DNA from: Clostridiales bacterium
GTDB lineage: Bacteria; Bacillota; Clostridia; Christensenellales; Borkfalkiaceae
NCBI GenBank assembly: GCA_015069505.1
Contig: SVIL01000007.1
Span: 1-33,901, forward strand
DNA length: 33,901 bases
Direction: 5' to 3'
Under the pieces are notes generated by a model. The model ran no database searches. It was given only the letters and a program-made list of their open reading frames with translations, and had not been told where the DNA came from. The position numbers and the translations under genes were made by a program. Below, one piece after another: positions 1 through 7,645 of this stretch; the first letter of the stretch is position 1; each line of letters begins with the position of its first letter.

Positions 1-260
1 TACTTCGCTATGCTACGTAGGGCTTCGCCCAAGGCCCATTACAACCTGAACAGCAAAAAAATAGACGGACCAAGAAGATGGGACTTGCTCCGCAATTTTG
101 CTTTCAGCAAAACGCCTTACGGTGCAACTTAGTTGTTGCTATCACGCCGGGGTAGCAAAAGGTAGACACCTACCTTTTGTCGCAAGCCAATACAAATTGC
201 AATCATCTTTTAGGCTTGCGATACCTACCCGTTCAAGTCCCATCATGTGCTTTGTAGAGC
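1..260. repeat. Hairpin-dense non-coding repeat region beside tRNA-Leu(GAG)
   Basis: No credible gene lies here; the open frames on either strand cross hairpins and tRNA-like sequence and have no ribosome binding site. The stretch is packed with short inverted repeats: GGGC-TTCG-CCC near 21-31, TTTTGCT/AGCAAAA near 97-114, AAAAGGTAG/CTACCTTTT near 157-178, and CGCAAGCC/GGCTTGCG at 181-188 and 213-220. The 11-mer GATGGGACTTG at 77-87 is a copy of the T-arm region of the neighbouring tRNA (311-321), and its reverse complement sits at 234-244. It looks like a non-coding repeat derived in part from the tRNA tail. The left end may continue outside the window. Confidence 0.6.
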
Positions 261-301
261 AAAAGAAAAGAGTGATACGCCTTGTATCACTCTTTTCTTT
301 T
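261..301 (-). terminator. Terminator of tRNA-Leu(GAG)
   Basis: Perfect 18-bp stem (261-278 with 284-301) around a 5-nt loop. On the minus strand, which carries the tRNA, the descending arm is T-rich and abuts the encoded CCA end, as expected for an intrinsic terminator. The sequence is nearly symmetrical, so it could also stop plus-strand transcription. Confidence 0.8.
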
Positions 302-383
302 GGTGTGAAGGATGGGACTTGAACCCACACGGATAACCATACGCCCCTCAAACGTACGCGTCTGCCAATTCCGCCACCCTCAC
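301..383 (-). tRNA. tRNA-Leu (anticodon GAG)
   Basis: Read on the minus strand this folds as an 83-nt class II tRNA. The acceptor GTGAGGG pairs with CCTTCAC (one G-T pair). The D-arm contains AATTGGCAGA. The anticodon stem TACGT/GCGTA carries loop TTGAGGG, giving anticodon GAG for CUU/CUC codons. There is an 11-nt variable arm, a GTGGG/CCCAT T-stem with loop TTCAAGT, and an encoded ACCA end. It has its own promoter at 397-425 and terminator at 261-301, so it is a stand-alone unit. Confidence 0.95.
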
Positions 384-396
384 GTTAAGCCTTTAT

Positions 397-425
397 ATAT
401 TACTCTAAAAAAAATTATTTGTCAA
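397..425 (-). promoter_or_regulatory. Sigma-A promoter of tRNA-Leu(GAG)
   Basis: On the minus strand TTGACA (425-420) is followed after 17 nt by TAATAT (402-397), predicting a start near 390, just before the tRNA at 383. The -35 box lies inside the last codons of the upstream lytic transglycosylase gene. Confidence 0.8.
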
Positions 426-1002
426 GGATATGAGAGTATAAATTTTTATATTTTTCAAAACTTTTTTTAATCTTATAAATATATTCATCTGTTTCCTTAA
501 AAGGGATAATTTTTAGTGTTCTGCCGTCGCTTGAATACTCTTTGTTTTTAAGCCAAATACTAACATTTCCTTCGCCTGCGTTGTAAGCTGTCATTACGGT
601 ATAAAAGTCCTCAAACTTATTTTGTAAGTAATTTATATATAGACAGCCTATTTTAACGTTATCCATAGGATTTGTTAGGTCATAGTCTAAAATATTATGC
701 TTAACTGCAATATAATTTGCGGTTGATGTAGTTAGTTGCATAAGACCTATTGCACCCTTATTGCTTTTAGCGTCTGCATTAAATCCGCTTTCGGTGTTGA
801 TGATTGCAAAAAGCATATATTTATCTAAGTTATAAATCTTTGAATTTTCTAAGACAAGTTTTTTGTATTTTAGTGGGTACGCCACTTTTGTTTCGTAAAG
901 ATTGACAAAAACCATCGCAAAAATCACAATTAATGCAGTAATTACTATCAAAGATAAAAGCCTATATAAAACAAATTTTTTTAGTGCGGTTTTTTTTGTC
1001 AT
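415..1002 (-). CDS. Membrane-anchored lytic transglycosylase (SLT domain)
   Basis: A 195-residue peptidoglycan lytic transglycosylase. A single hydrophobic segment at about residues 12-34 after a basic N-terminus should act as an uncleaved anchor, leaving the catalytic domain outside the membrane. The SLT fold is recognisable from NTESGF with the catalytic Glu at residue 71, the GLMQL block at 86-90 and AYNAG at 139-143. Family members cleave the MurNAc-GlcNAc bond to give 1,6-anhydroMurNAc, and small anchored forms take part in wall remodelling or insertion of envelope machines. The gene stands alone, divergent from trkA, and no strong ribosome binding site is visible before the ATG. Its 3' end holds the -35 box of the tRNA gene downstream. 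Family call firm, biological role unknown. Confidence 0.9.
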   Translation of the reverse strand: MTKKTALKKFVLYRLLSLIVITALIVIFAMVFVNLYETKVAYPLKYKKLVLENSKIYNLDKYMLFAIINTESGFNADAKSNKGAIGLMQLTTSTANYIAVKHNILDYDLTNPMDNVKIGCLYINYLQNKFEDFYTVMTAYNAGEGNVSIWLKNKEYSSDGRTLKIIPFKETDEYIYKIKKSFEKYKNLYSHILDK

Positions 1003-1101
1003 TTCAAGATAAAGTATATGCTATATGACCATAAATTAAGCATTTATAATGTGCATTTTGCTCTAATATTGCCGTAATGGGCTAAGTTAGTTGTATTTTG
1101 A

Positions 1102-1129
1102 TTGACAAAATTAAAAAAAATGGTATCAT
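1102..1129 (+). promoter_or_regulatory. Sigma-A promoter of trkA (near-leaderless)
   Basis: TTGACA at 1102-1107 and TATCAT at 1124-1129 with a 16-nt spacer. The predicted transcription start is about 1136, one or two bases before the trkA ATG at 1138. The TTG of the -35 box is also an in-frame potential start codon, but is better explained as promoter. Confidence 0.75.
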
Positions 1130-1137
1130 ATAAAGGT

Positions 1138-2493
1138 ATGAATATTGTAATAGTAGGTATGGGAAGAGTAGGTTTGACAATGGTCAACAACCTATCTTCG
1201 GACAATCATGATATCGTAGTAGTTGACGTTGACCGTTCTTGCGTTGACGTTGCCGTTAACAGGTTCGACGTTAAGGGCGTTGTCGGGCGTGGCAGTGAAA
1301 GGGAAGTGCTTTTGCGGGCGGAAGTCGATAAAGCTGACTTTTTTATTGCGTCCACTTCTCGTGACGAACTTAATATAATTTGTTGTGCATTAGCCAAGAA
1401 GTTGGGTGCTAAGCATACGATTGCAAGGGTGCGTGACCCCGAATATTTCCAAGAAATGGGGAATATTAGGTCGGAACTTGGTTTAGACCTTGTTTTCAAC
1501 CCTGAATTCCGTACGGCACAAGAAATTGCACAAATTTTGCGTTTTCCGTCCGCTAAATCGGTTGAAGCCTTTACTAATAAACAAGTAAAGATGGTTGAAT
1601 TTGATATAACCGACAATAATCCTATGATCGGCAAATCGATTATGGATATCGTTCGTGAATATCAATGTAAAGTGCTTTTTGCGGTTGTTAAAAGAAACGA
1701 CGGTGTGTTTATTCCTAAGGGGGATTTTGTAATCAACCTTGGCGATATCGTGCATATTTTTGCAGATGAGACAGAACTTGCAAAGTTTTGTAAAAAACTT
1801 AATATTTTTAAGCCCGCATCAAAGTCTGTTTTTATAGTCGGTGGCGGTAAGATCGCCTATTATTTGGCACAAACCTTGTGTGAAAGCGGGGTTAAGGTCA
1901 AAATTTTAGAGCAAAACGCCGATAGGTGCAAAGAACTTAGTGAACTTTTGCCCAAAGCGACTATTCTATGCGGCGATGGAACTGATCTTGATATACTAAA
2001 AGAGGAAAAACTTGAAAAAGCGGACGCTTGTATAACGCTTACGGGTACCGATGAGGAAAACGTAATAATTTCGCTTTATGCTGCCCAACAAAAGATGGCA
2101 AAGGTTATAACCAAAGTCGATAGGCACTCAATATTAAATCTTATCGGGCAATTAGGGTTGGGTACTGTGCTTTGTCCAAGAGACGTTATAGCAAACCATA
2201 TAATAAGGTTTGTAAAATCCCACCAAGGTTCACTAAGCAACGACGGGGTAAACACTTATTATAAAATTCACAATTCGGTTGAAGTATTAGAGTTTACTAT
2301 AACCGATAATTTTGAGGGGCTTTCTATTCCGCTTAAAAAACTTAAACTTAAAGAAGGAATCTTAATTGCGGGGATTATTAGGTGCGGTGAATTTATTTTG
2401 CCGACGGGTGATACTTCGTTTGATGCGGGGGATAACGTTTTGGTTGTTGCCGCTGAAAAAAGTTTGACCGATGTCTCGCAAATTTTAAGGTAG
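1138..2493 (+). CDS. trkA: Trk potassium uptake regulatory subunit TrkA
   Basis: Peripheral NAD(H)-binding subunit that gates the TrkH channel on the cytoplasmic side. It has the duplicated RCK architecture: a first Rossmann motif IVGMGRVG at residues 4-11, TrkA_C at roughly 140-215, a second Rossmann motif IVGGGKIA at 233-240, and a second TrkA_C at the C-terminus. The 451-residue length matches the family. I chose ATG 1138 because it gives the canonical start directly before the first Rossmann strand; the in-frame TTG at 1102 would add 12 residues but coincides with the -35 box. AAAGG lies only one base before the ATG, too close for a normal Shine-Dalgarno, so translation may be leaderless. 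The gene is followed after 1 nt by trkH, clearly one operon. Confidence 0.93.
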   Translation: MNIVIVGMGRVGLTMVNNLSSDNHDIVVVDVDRSCVDVAVNRFDVKGVVGRGSEREVLLRAEVDKADFFIASTSRDELNIICCALAKKLGAKHTIARVRDPEYFQEMGNIRSELGLDLVFNPEFRTAQEIAQILRFPSAKSVEAFTNKQVKMVEFDITDNNPMIGKSIMDIVREYQCKVLFAVVKRNDGVFIPKGDFVINLGDIVHIFADETELAKFCKKLNIFKPASKSVFIVGGGKIAYYLAQTLCESGVKVKILEQNADRCKELSELLPKATILCGDGTDLDILKEEKLEKADACITLTGTDEENVIISLYAAQQKMAKVITKVDRHSILNLIGQLGLGTVLCPRDVIANHIIRFVKSHQGSLSNDGVNTYYKIHNSVEVLEFTITDNFEGLSIPLKKLKLKEGILIAGIIRCGEFILPTGDTSFDAGDNVLVVAAEKSLTDVSQILR

Positions 2494-2494
2494 T

Positions 2495-3949
2495 ATGAAT
2501 TATAAAGTTGTATTAAGCATCCTTGGTAAAACTATGCTTATCGGTGCGGGATTATTGTTATTTCCGCTCTTTGTTGGGCTTGTTTGCAAGGAAAATTTAA
2601 TATTTAGTTATCTTATTCCCATAGCAATTTTTTTAGTTATGGGAATTCCGCTTGCTTTTATCAAAGTCACGGATAAGTCCATTTATGCAAAAGAAGGCTT
2701 CGTTATAGTTGCACTCGTATGGATAATTCTTTCTGCGGTTGGGTGTTTGCCGTTCGTTTTAAGCGGTTATATTCCTAACTATGCCGATGCATTTTTTGAA
2801 ACCGTATCGGGCTTTACCACGACGGGTGCTTCTATCGTTTCGGATATTGAGATTTTCCCCAAAGGACTTTTGTTTTGGCGTTCTTTTACGCACTGGATAG
2901 GCGGTATGGGTGTGCTTGTGTTCGTCTTGGCGATACTACCCGGCGATAACGTCGGGGCTATGCATATCTTCCGTGCCGAATCTCCGGGACCTGAAGTAAG
3001 CAAACTTGTAAGCAAAATTTCATTTACCGCAAGGATTTTATACGGAATATACCTTTTGTTGACCGTTTTAGAAGTTGTGATGCTGCTTTGTGGCGGTATG
3101 AATTTTTTTGAAAGTCTTTTGCACTCTTTTGCAACCGCGGGGACGGGTGGTTTTGGCGTCAAGAACGATAGTATAACTTCATATAACTCTTATCTTCAAA
3201 TCGTAATTGCGATATTTATGTTTTTATTCAGTTTGAATTTTAACTTTTTCTATCTTATTGCAATAGGTCAAATAGGTAAGGTGTTTAAGAGTGAAGAATT
3301 TAGGGTATATACTGGAATAGTAATCGTATCTACGCTAATAATTGCCGTAAACATCTTTGTTTCTTGCGTACAAGTGTATGAGAATTTTGGGATTGCCCTT
3401 AAAGATTCCTTTTTCCAAGTCGTGTCTATCGTTTCAACCACGGGATTTTCAACGGCGGACTTTGATAAATGGCCGGAGTTATCACATAGCATATTAATGT
3501 TGCTGATGGTTACGGGCTGTTGTGCGGGGTCAACGGGCGGTGGCATAAAGATTTCAAGGGTAGTTATCCTTATAAAATCGGCATTTTCAAATTTACGCAA
3601 AGTCGTTAGACCAAGAACGATGGTTTGTATAAAATTTGAAGGTGAACCCGTTGCTAAGGAAACGTCAAAAAACATCAACACGTATCTACTGTTTTGGTTG
3701 CTTATGGTTATTGCATCCGTGTTGCTTTTATCACTTGATCCTTTTGGCAATTTTGAAACTAATTTTTCGGCGACACTTGCTTGTATAGGTAATATCGGAC
3801 CGGGTTTTGACCTTGTCGGTGCGACTTGTAATTATTCAGGTTATAACGAGTTTAGCAAGATTTTGTTATCTTTTGTTATGCTTGCGGGGCGGTTAGAGAT
3901 TTTCCCGATACTTATTCTATTTTTCCCACATACTTGGAAAAAACATTAA
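2495..3949 (+). CDS. trkH: Trk/Ktr-type potassium transporter membrane subunit TrkH
   Basis: The channel-forming partner of TrkA, moving K+ (and perhaps Na+) across the cytoplasmic membrane. The 484-residue polytopic protein shows the four pore-loop repeats typical of the SKT superfamily: GFTTTGAS near 106-113, ATAGTGGFG near 213-221, VSTTGFST near 313-320 and GNIGPGFD near 432-439. Each keeps the filter glycine. The N-terminal extra hairpin (residues 1-60) separates TrkH from KtrB. Its ATG lies 1 nt after the trkA stop, consistent with coupled translation and equal stoichiometry. An intrinsic terminator follows at 3978-4007, so trkAH forms a two-gene operon. Confidence 0.94.
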   Translation: MNYKVVLSILGKTMLIGAGLLLFPLFVGLVCKENLIFSYLIPIAIFLVMGIPLAFIKVTDKSIYAKEGFVIVALVWIILSAVGCLPFVLSGYIPNYADAFFETVSGFTTTGASIVSDIEIFPKGLLFWRSFTHWIGGMGVLVFVLAILPGDNVGAMHIFRAESPGPEVSKLVSKISFTARILYGIYLLLTVLEVVMLLCGGMNFFESLLHSFATAGTGGFGVKNDSITSYNSYLQIVIAIFMFLFSLNFNFFYLIAIGQIGKVFKSEEFRVYTGIVIVSTLIIAVNIFVSCVQVYENFGIALKDSFFQVVSIVSTTGFSTADFDKWPELSHSILMLLMVTGCCAGSTGGGIKISRVVILIKSAFSNLRKVVRPRTMVCIKFEGEPVAKETSKNINTYLLFWLLMVIASVLLLSLDPFGNFETNFSATLACIGNIGPGFDLVGATCNYSGYNEFSKILLSFVMLAGRLEIFPILILFFPHTWKKH

Positions 3950-3977
3950 AATAAAATTTAATCAATTAATCATTAAA

Positions 3978-4007
3978 GCCTACTAAAGAAATTTAGTGGG
4001 CTTTTTT
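3978..4007 (+). terminator. Terminator after trkAH
   Basis: 10-bp stem (3978-3987 with 3992-4001, one G-T pair) with loop GAAA, followed by six T residues. Placed between trkH and the gltS-like gene. Confidence 0.85.
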
Positions 4008-4054
4008 AAGTTTTTTTTAAGTCTTTTTTGTTATCATTTAATCGTGAGGTGCGT

Positions 4055-5515
4055 ATGCAAAATTTATTTTTGTCCACAACTGTAAATTTTTCAAGCGACC
4101 ACGTTTGGAATTTTATTATACAGATTTCAATTTTGTTAATCGCAATGCTTATAGGGAATATTTTAAGAAGTCGTATTCCTTTTTTTAAAAAATCACTTAT
4201 TCCGTCTGCGTTAATAGGTGGTTTAGTCGTGTTGGTTTTTAGATTAATACCGTTTGTTGACAAACTTATAGATAAAGAATTTATGCAAATGGTAACTTAT
4301 CATTGTTTGGGGCTTGGCTTTGCCGCTATAACGCTTAAAAACAATAAGACAACAAAGAAGGTTAAAACCATAAAAATAGTGGAAAGTGGTGCCATTATGG
4401 CTGGCTCGTATCTTATTCAAGCGATAATAGGATTATTAATTTCAATACTTTTATTTTTTTTAATCGGTTCGTATTATGGTGCAGGGCTTATTTTACCTAT
4501 GGGGTTTGGGCAAGGTACGGGTAGTGCATTGTCCTGGGGGAGTAAGTTTGAATCTGGTAACGGATTTTCGGGCGGTGCATCTTATGGTTTAAGCGTCGCT
4601 GGGATAGGTTTTATCGTTGCAAGCGTCGTTGGCGTAATTTATATGAACGTCCTTAGAAGTCGTGGTAAAATTATAGTTAGGCAAAAGTGTGATGCTAAAA
4701 AGAATATAGGGGATTTTGAAAGCAAAAATGAAATCCCAAACTCAGAGTCCATTGATAAATTTACAGTGCAAATTTGTTTTGTGTTTGTAGTTTATATTCT
4801 CGTTTACGGATTTATGTGTTTGCTTAGAGCTTTTGGCGTTCCTGCAATCAATGATTTAGCGTGGGGGCTAAACTTTTTATGGTCTGTTTTAATAGCTATT
4901 GCGTTTAAGAACGTCTTAAATTTTTTGAATAAAAAGCAAATCGTTAAAAGAGCCCATATCAATAATTATTTACTGGATAGAATCGGTGGCTTTATGTTTG
5001 ACATAATGGTTATTGCAGGCGTTGTTGCGATAGATTTTGATGACGTAAAGAACAATTTATTATTACTTATTTTAACTTGTGTTTTAGGTACTTTGGTAAC
5101 CTTTATTTACGTTTATAAAACGACTAAATATACCTATAAAAATTATGAAGCCGAAAGCTTTTTGGCGAACTTTGGAACAGTTACGGGTACGGTTAGTAAC
5201 GGTATGATTTTGCTTAGGGAAATAGACCCAAACTTTGAAACCCCTGCTGCAACTAATATAGTTTTACAACAGTTACCATCAACTATTTTTTTGGCCCCTT
5301 TACTATTAACCTTAGGCATCGCGGGGGAAAGTCTTGTAAACACCTTTATATTTTTAGGCGTTTATACAGCCTTGTTTATCCTGTATAACGTATTTTTGTA
5401 TAGACGTAAAATTTTCAAAAAGCATTATAAAGATAAGCCGAACGACTTATGGGAAGAACCGACGGATACTTTGATAGATGATAATAATACTTTTAAGGAG
5501 AATAACGTTGAGTAA
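4055..5515 (+). CDS. gltS: Sodium/glutamate symporter-like membrane protein (GltS family)
   Basis: A 486-residue polytopic membrane protein resembling the ESS (GltS) glutamate:sodium symporters. It has about ten to twelve hydrophobic segments in two similar halves. The first half carries a Gly/Ser-rich reentrant stretch (GFGQGTGSALSWG), and the second carries a matching one (FGTVTGTVSNGM), as expected for the inverted repeats of this fold. It is longer than E. coli GltS because of a hydrophilic linker between the halves and a charged C-terminal tail. I chose ATG 4055 because GAGG lies 5 nt upstream; an in-frame TTG at 4028 has no ribosome binding site. A TATCAT -10-like box sits at 4032-4037, with only a poor -35. 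The 3' end overlaps the next gene by 8 nt. Family call good; substrate inferred. Confidence 0.75.
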   Translation: MQNLFLSTTVNFSSDHVWNFIIQISILLIAMLIGNILRSRIPFFKKSLIPSALIGGLVVLVFRLIPFVDKLIDKEFMQMVTYHCLGLGFAAITLKNNKTTKKVKTIKIVESGAIMAGSYLIQAIIGLLISILLFFLIGSYYGAGLILPMGFGQGTGSALSWGSKFESGNGFSGGASYGLSVAGIGFIVASVVGVIYMNVLRSRGKIIVRQKCDAKKNIGDFESKNEIPNSESIDKFTVQICFVFVVYILVYGFMCLLRAFGVPAINDLAWGLNFLWSVLIAIAFKNVLNFLNKKQIVKRAHINNYLLDRIGGFMFDIMVIAGVVAIDFDDVKNNLLLLILTCVLGTLVTFIYVYKTTKYTYKNYEAESFLANFGTVTGTVSNGMILLREIDPNFETPAATNIVLQQLPSTIFLAPLLLTLGIAGESLVNTFIFLGVYTALFILYNVFLYRRKIFKKHYKDKPNDLWEEPTDTLIDDNNTFKENNVE

Positions 5516-6653
5516 AAAAAGAACGGATGAATATTATAAAAAACAATTTCATAAATATCAAAAGATATTTAGGTTAGTTGCTGGAAAGAAATTTGGTATT
5601 AATTTTTCAAAGCCTATTTCCTTTGATGAACCTGTTTTAATATTGTCAAATCATACTACGGACTGGGATTTTATTATTCTTTCAAGTCTAATACAAAGTC
5701 ATTTTTACGTCGTTTGTGAAGAACACGTTTTCGGTATGAAAGTTATAGGGAATATTAACAAAAATAAACTGAATTCAATACCTATCTTTAAGGGAAGCAA
5801 TAAAGCACCGCACGTTTTGGAGATTGTCAGAAGACTTAGGCAAGGGAATAGCGTTTTGCTTTTTCCGGAAGGTACTTTAAGCCACAACGGGCTAACGGGA
5901 AATATTGATATATCAATCGCAAAACTAATGAAAATTTCAAAATGCAAGGTGGTTACGGTTAGATTAAAAGGTGGTTTTTTCTTGCAGCCCAGATTTAGAA
6001 CGAAAACGGGAAAGGGTAAGATGATATCTGCCGAAGTTGTAAACGTTTATGATAAAGAAACTATACAAAATTTACCGCTTACATCTTTGCAAGATATGGT
6101 AAACGACGACTTATACGTAGATGCATATAAAGAACAAGAAATCTTCAAGATTAAGTACGGCTCTAAAAATATGCTTGAGGGGGTTGAAAGATACTATAAC
6201 GTTTGCCCAAAATGTCATAAAATTGACACTTTAACCTCAAAGAATAATACGGTCACGTGTTCGTGCGGGTATAAAATTTCTATCGATGAATACGGCTTAT
6301 TGCATGGCGAAAACTTAGCATTTAACACCTTTTTGGGGTGGGAAGATTTGATGAAAAAAGTCTATGCCGAAAAATTTTTATCCGATGGCATTATTTTCAA
6401 AGATTTTGACGTTTCTTTAAACGAAATTAGTTTGGGTTATAAAAAGAAAAAAATTGTAACGGGGTTGCTTTTTTGCGATAGGTTTGGGTTTACAATAGGT
6501 GATAAAAGATTTGAGTATTCGTCTTTAGATGGCGGGGATATCCTCTTTGGCGGAAGTTCTTTCGTTTTTGGTGCGGACGGAAAGAACTACGAACTTTTTA
6601 AAGAAAATTCTTGTATGAACAAATATTGTTTATCTTATAAAAATTTCGCATAG
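5508..6653 (+). CDS. PlsC-like acyltransferase with C-terminal zinc ribbon
   Basis: The N-terminal half is a lysophosphatidate (1-acylglycerol-3-phosphate) acyltransferase-type domain. It has NHTTDWD with the catalytic His49 and Asp54 (HX4D) and the substrate motif FPEGT at 119-123. No clear membrane anchor precedes it. Residues 233-253 form a zinc-ribbon-like CPKC...CSC cluster (C233, C236, C251, C253), followed by about 125 residues I cannot place in a family. This tail is absent from ordinary PlsC proteins of about 200-250 residues. I chose TTG 5508 because AAGGAG lies 7 nt upstream; it overlaps the gltS-like stop by 8 nt, so translation is probably coupled. The domain suggests phospholipid synthesis at the membrane, but the tail may recruit a partner or sense something. 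A terminator follows. Confidence 0.8.
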   Translation: MSKKRTDEYYKKQFHKYQKIFRLVAGKKFGINFSKPISFDEPVLILSNHTTDWDFIILSSLIQSHFYVVCEEHVFGMKVIGNINKNKLNSIPIFKGSNKAPHVLEIVRRLRQGNSVLLFPEGTLSHNGLTGNIDISIAKLMKISKCKVVTVRLKGGFFLQPRFRTKTGKGKMISAEVVNVYDKETIQNLPLTSLQDMVNDDLYVDAYKEQEIFKIKYGSKNMLEGVERYYNVCPKCHKIDTLTSKNNTVTCSCGYKISIDEYGLLHGENLAFNTFLGWEDLMKKVYAEKFLSDGIIFKDFDVSLNEISLGYKKKKIVTGLLFCDRFGFTIGDKRFEYSSLDGGDILFGGSSFVFGADGKNYELFKENSCMNKYCLSYKNFA

Positions 6654-6670
6654 AAGCTTTTAACAAACAA

Positions 6671-6705
6671 AAAACGCCTACCCATTGTTCGTGGTTAGGC
6701 GTTTT
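6671..6705 (+). terminator. Terminator after the PlsC-like gene
   Basis: Stem of about 13 bp with one internal mismatch, built on AAAACGCCTA and TAGGCGTTTT, ending in a short T run. It separates the gltS/plsC-like pair from the rfb operon. Confidence 0.75.
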
Positions 6706-6762
6706 GTATAGTGACCCTATATATTGATATATGAATTAGTTAAATTAAAATATGATAAACGC

Positions 6763-6791
6763 TTGCAAAAAAGTATTTTGTGGGGTATAAT
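6763..6791 (+). promoter_or_regulatory. Sigma-A promoter of the rfb sugar operon
   Basis: TTGCAA (6763-6768), a 17-nt spacer and a perfect TATAAT (6786-6791). The predicted start is near 6798, giving a leader of about 72 nt before rfbF. It is the only convincing promoter I see ahead of the seven-gene operon. Confidence 0.8.
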
Positions 6792-6838
6792 GACTGTATA
6801 AATTAAAATATGCGGATTGTTTGTTTTTTTTGCGATTA

Positions 6839-6858
6839 AGAAACGAACGTTCTTTTCT
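6839..6858 (+). promoter_or_regulatory. Palindrome just upstream of the rfbF ribosome binding site
   Basis: A 20-nt inverted repeat with one mismatched pair, centred on GAACGTTC, ends one base before AAGGAG at 6860-6864. As RNA it would form a loop-poor hairpin beside the Shine-Dalgarno; as DNA it could be an operator in the transcribed leader. Function not known. Confidence 0.4.
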
Positions 6859-6869
6859 AAGGAGAGTTT

Positions 6870-7643
6870 ATGAAGGTCGTTATTTTGGCAGGTGGATTCG
6901 GAACGAGAATTACCGAGGAAAGTCAATTTAAACCAAAGCCTATGATAGAACTTGACGGACAACCTATTATGTGGCATATTATGAAGGAATATTCCCACTA
7001 CGGGTTTAATGAATTCGTTATTTGTGCGGGCTATAAACAGCACGTAATTAAAGAGTATTTTGCAAACTATTATCTTCGTCACGCAGATATGACTTTCGAT
7101 TTTACCAACGGTGGTAAAAAGGAATGCGTTACCGACCACGTTGAGCCTTGGAAGGTTACCGTAGTTGATACGGGTTTACATACTATGACGGGTGGAAGGA
7201 TTAAAAGGATAAAGAAATTTATCGGAGACGAACCCTTCTTTTTGACGTACGGTGACGGCGTTTGTGATATTGACTTGGAAAAGGAACTTGAATTCCACAA
7301 AAAACACGGTAAGCTTGCAACCATTTGCTCGATAAGTCTTGATCAAAGATTCGGCGTTCTTGAAATGGATAGAAACGGTAAGGTCAAGTCTTTTAGGGAA
7401 AAGGACGAAGAAGATAGCACGATAATTAACGGCGGGTATATGATATTAGACCCAAAAGTTTTGGACTATATTGACGACGATTCTACCGTTTTTGAAAAAG
7501 AGCCTTTGCAAAGATTGATTGCGGAAGGTCAACTTATGAGCTTTAAGCATAAAGGTTTTTGGCAATGTATGGATACCCAAAGGGATAAAATACATCTTGA
7601 AGAATTACTTGCAAAGGGCAAGGCACCTTGGAAAAAGTGGTAG
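6870..7643 (+). CDS. rfbF: Glucose-1-phosphate cytidylyltransferase
   Basis: Catalyses glucose-1-phosphate + CTP to CDP-glucose + PPi, the first step toward CDP-3,6-dideoxyhexoses. The 257-residue length is that of the family. The nucleotidyltransferase signature LAGGFGTRITEES is at residues 6-18, followed by KPKPM at 21-25. The metal-binding YGDG is near 127-130, and the family-typical GFWQCMDTQRD is near the C-terminus. A good AAGGAG precedes the ATG. It is the first gene of the operon and rfbG begins 2 nt after its stop. Cytoplasmic enzyme; assignment firm because the C-terminal half matches RfbF rather than RmlA or GalU. Confidence 0.94.
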   Translation: MKVVILAGGFGTRITEESQFKPKPMIELDGQPIMWHIMKEYSHYGFNEFVICAGYKQHVIKEYFANYYLRHADMTFDFTNGGKKECVTDHVEPWKVTVVDTGLHTMTGGRIKRIKKFIGDEPFFLTYGDGVCDIDLEKELEFHKKHGKLATICSISLDQRFGVLEMDRNGKVKSFREKDEEDSTIINGGYMILDPKVLDYIDDDSTVFEKEPLQRLIAEGQLMSFKHKGFWQCMDTQRDKIHLEELLAKGKAPWKKW

Positions 7644-7645
7644 AT

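Noticed and set aside
98..351. Open frames on both strands through the first 350 bases
   Set aside because: They run through hairpins, the terminator and the tRNA gene, have no ribosome binding site and no recognisable protein family.
1102..1137. Upstream TTG start for TrkA
   Set aside because: It coincides with the -35 hexamer, lacks a ribosome binding site and adds residues not seen before the Rossmann motif.
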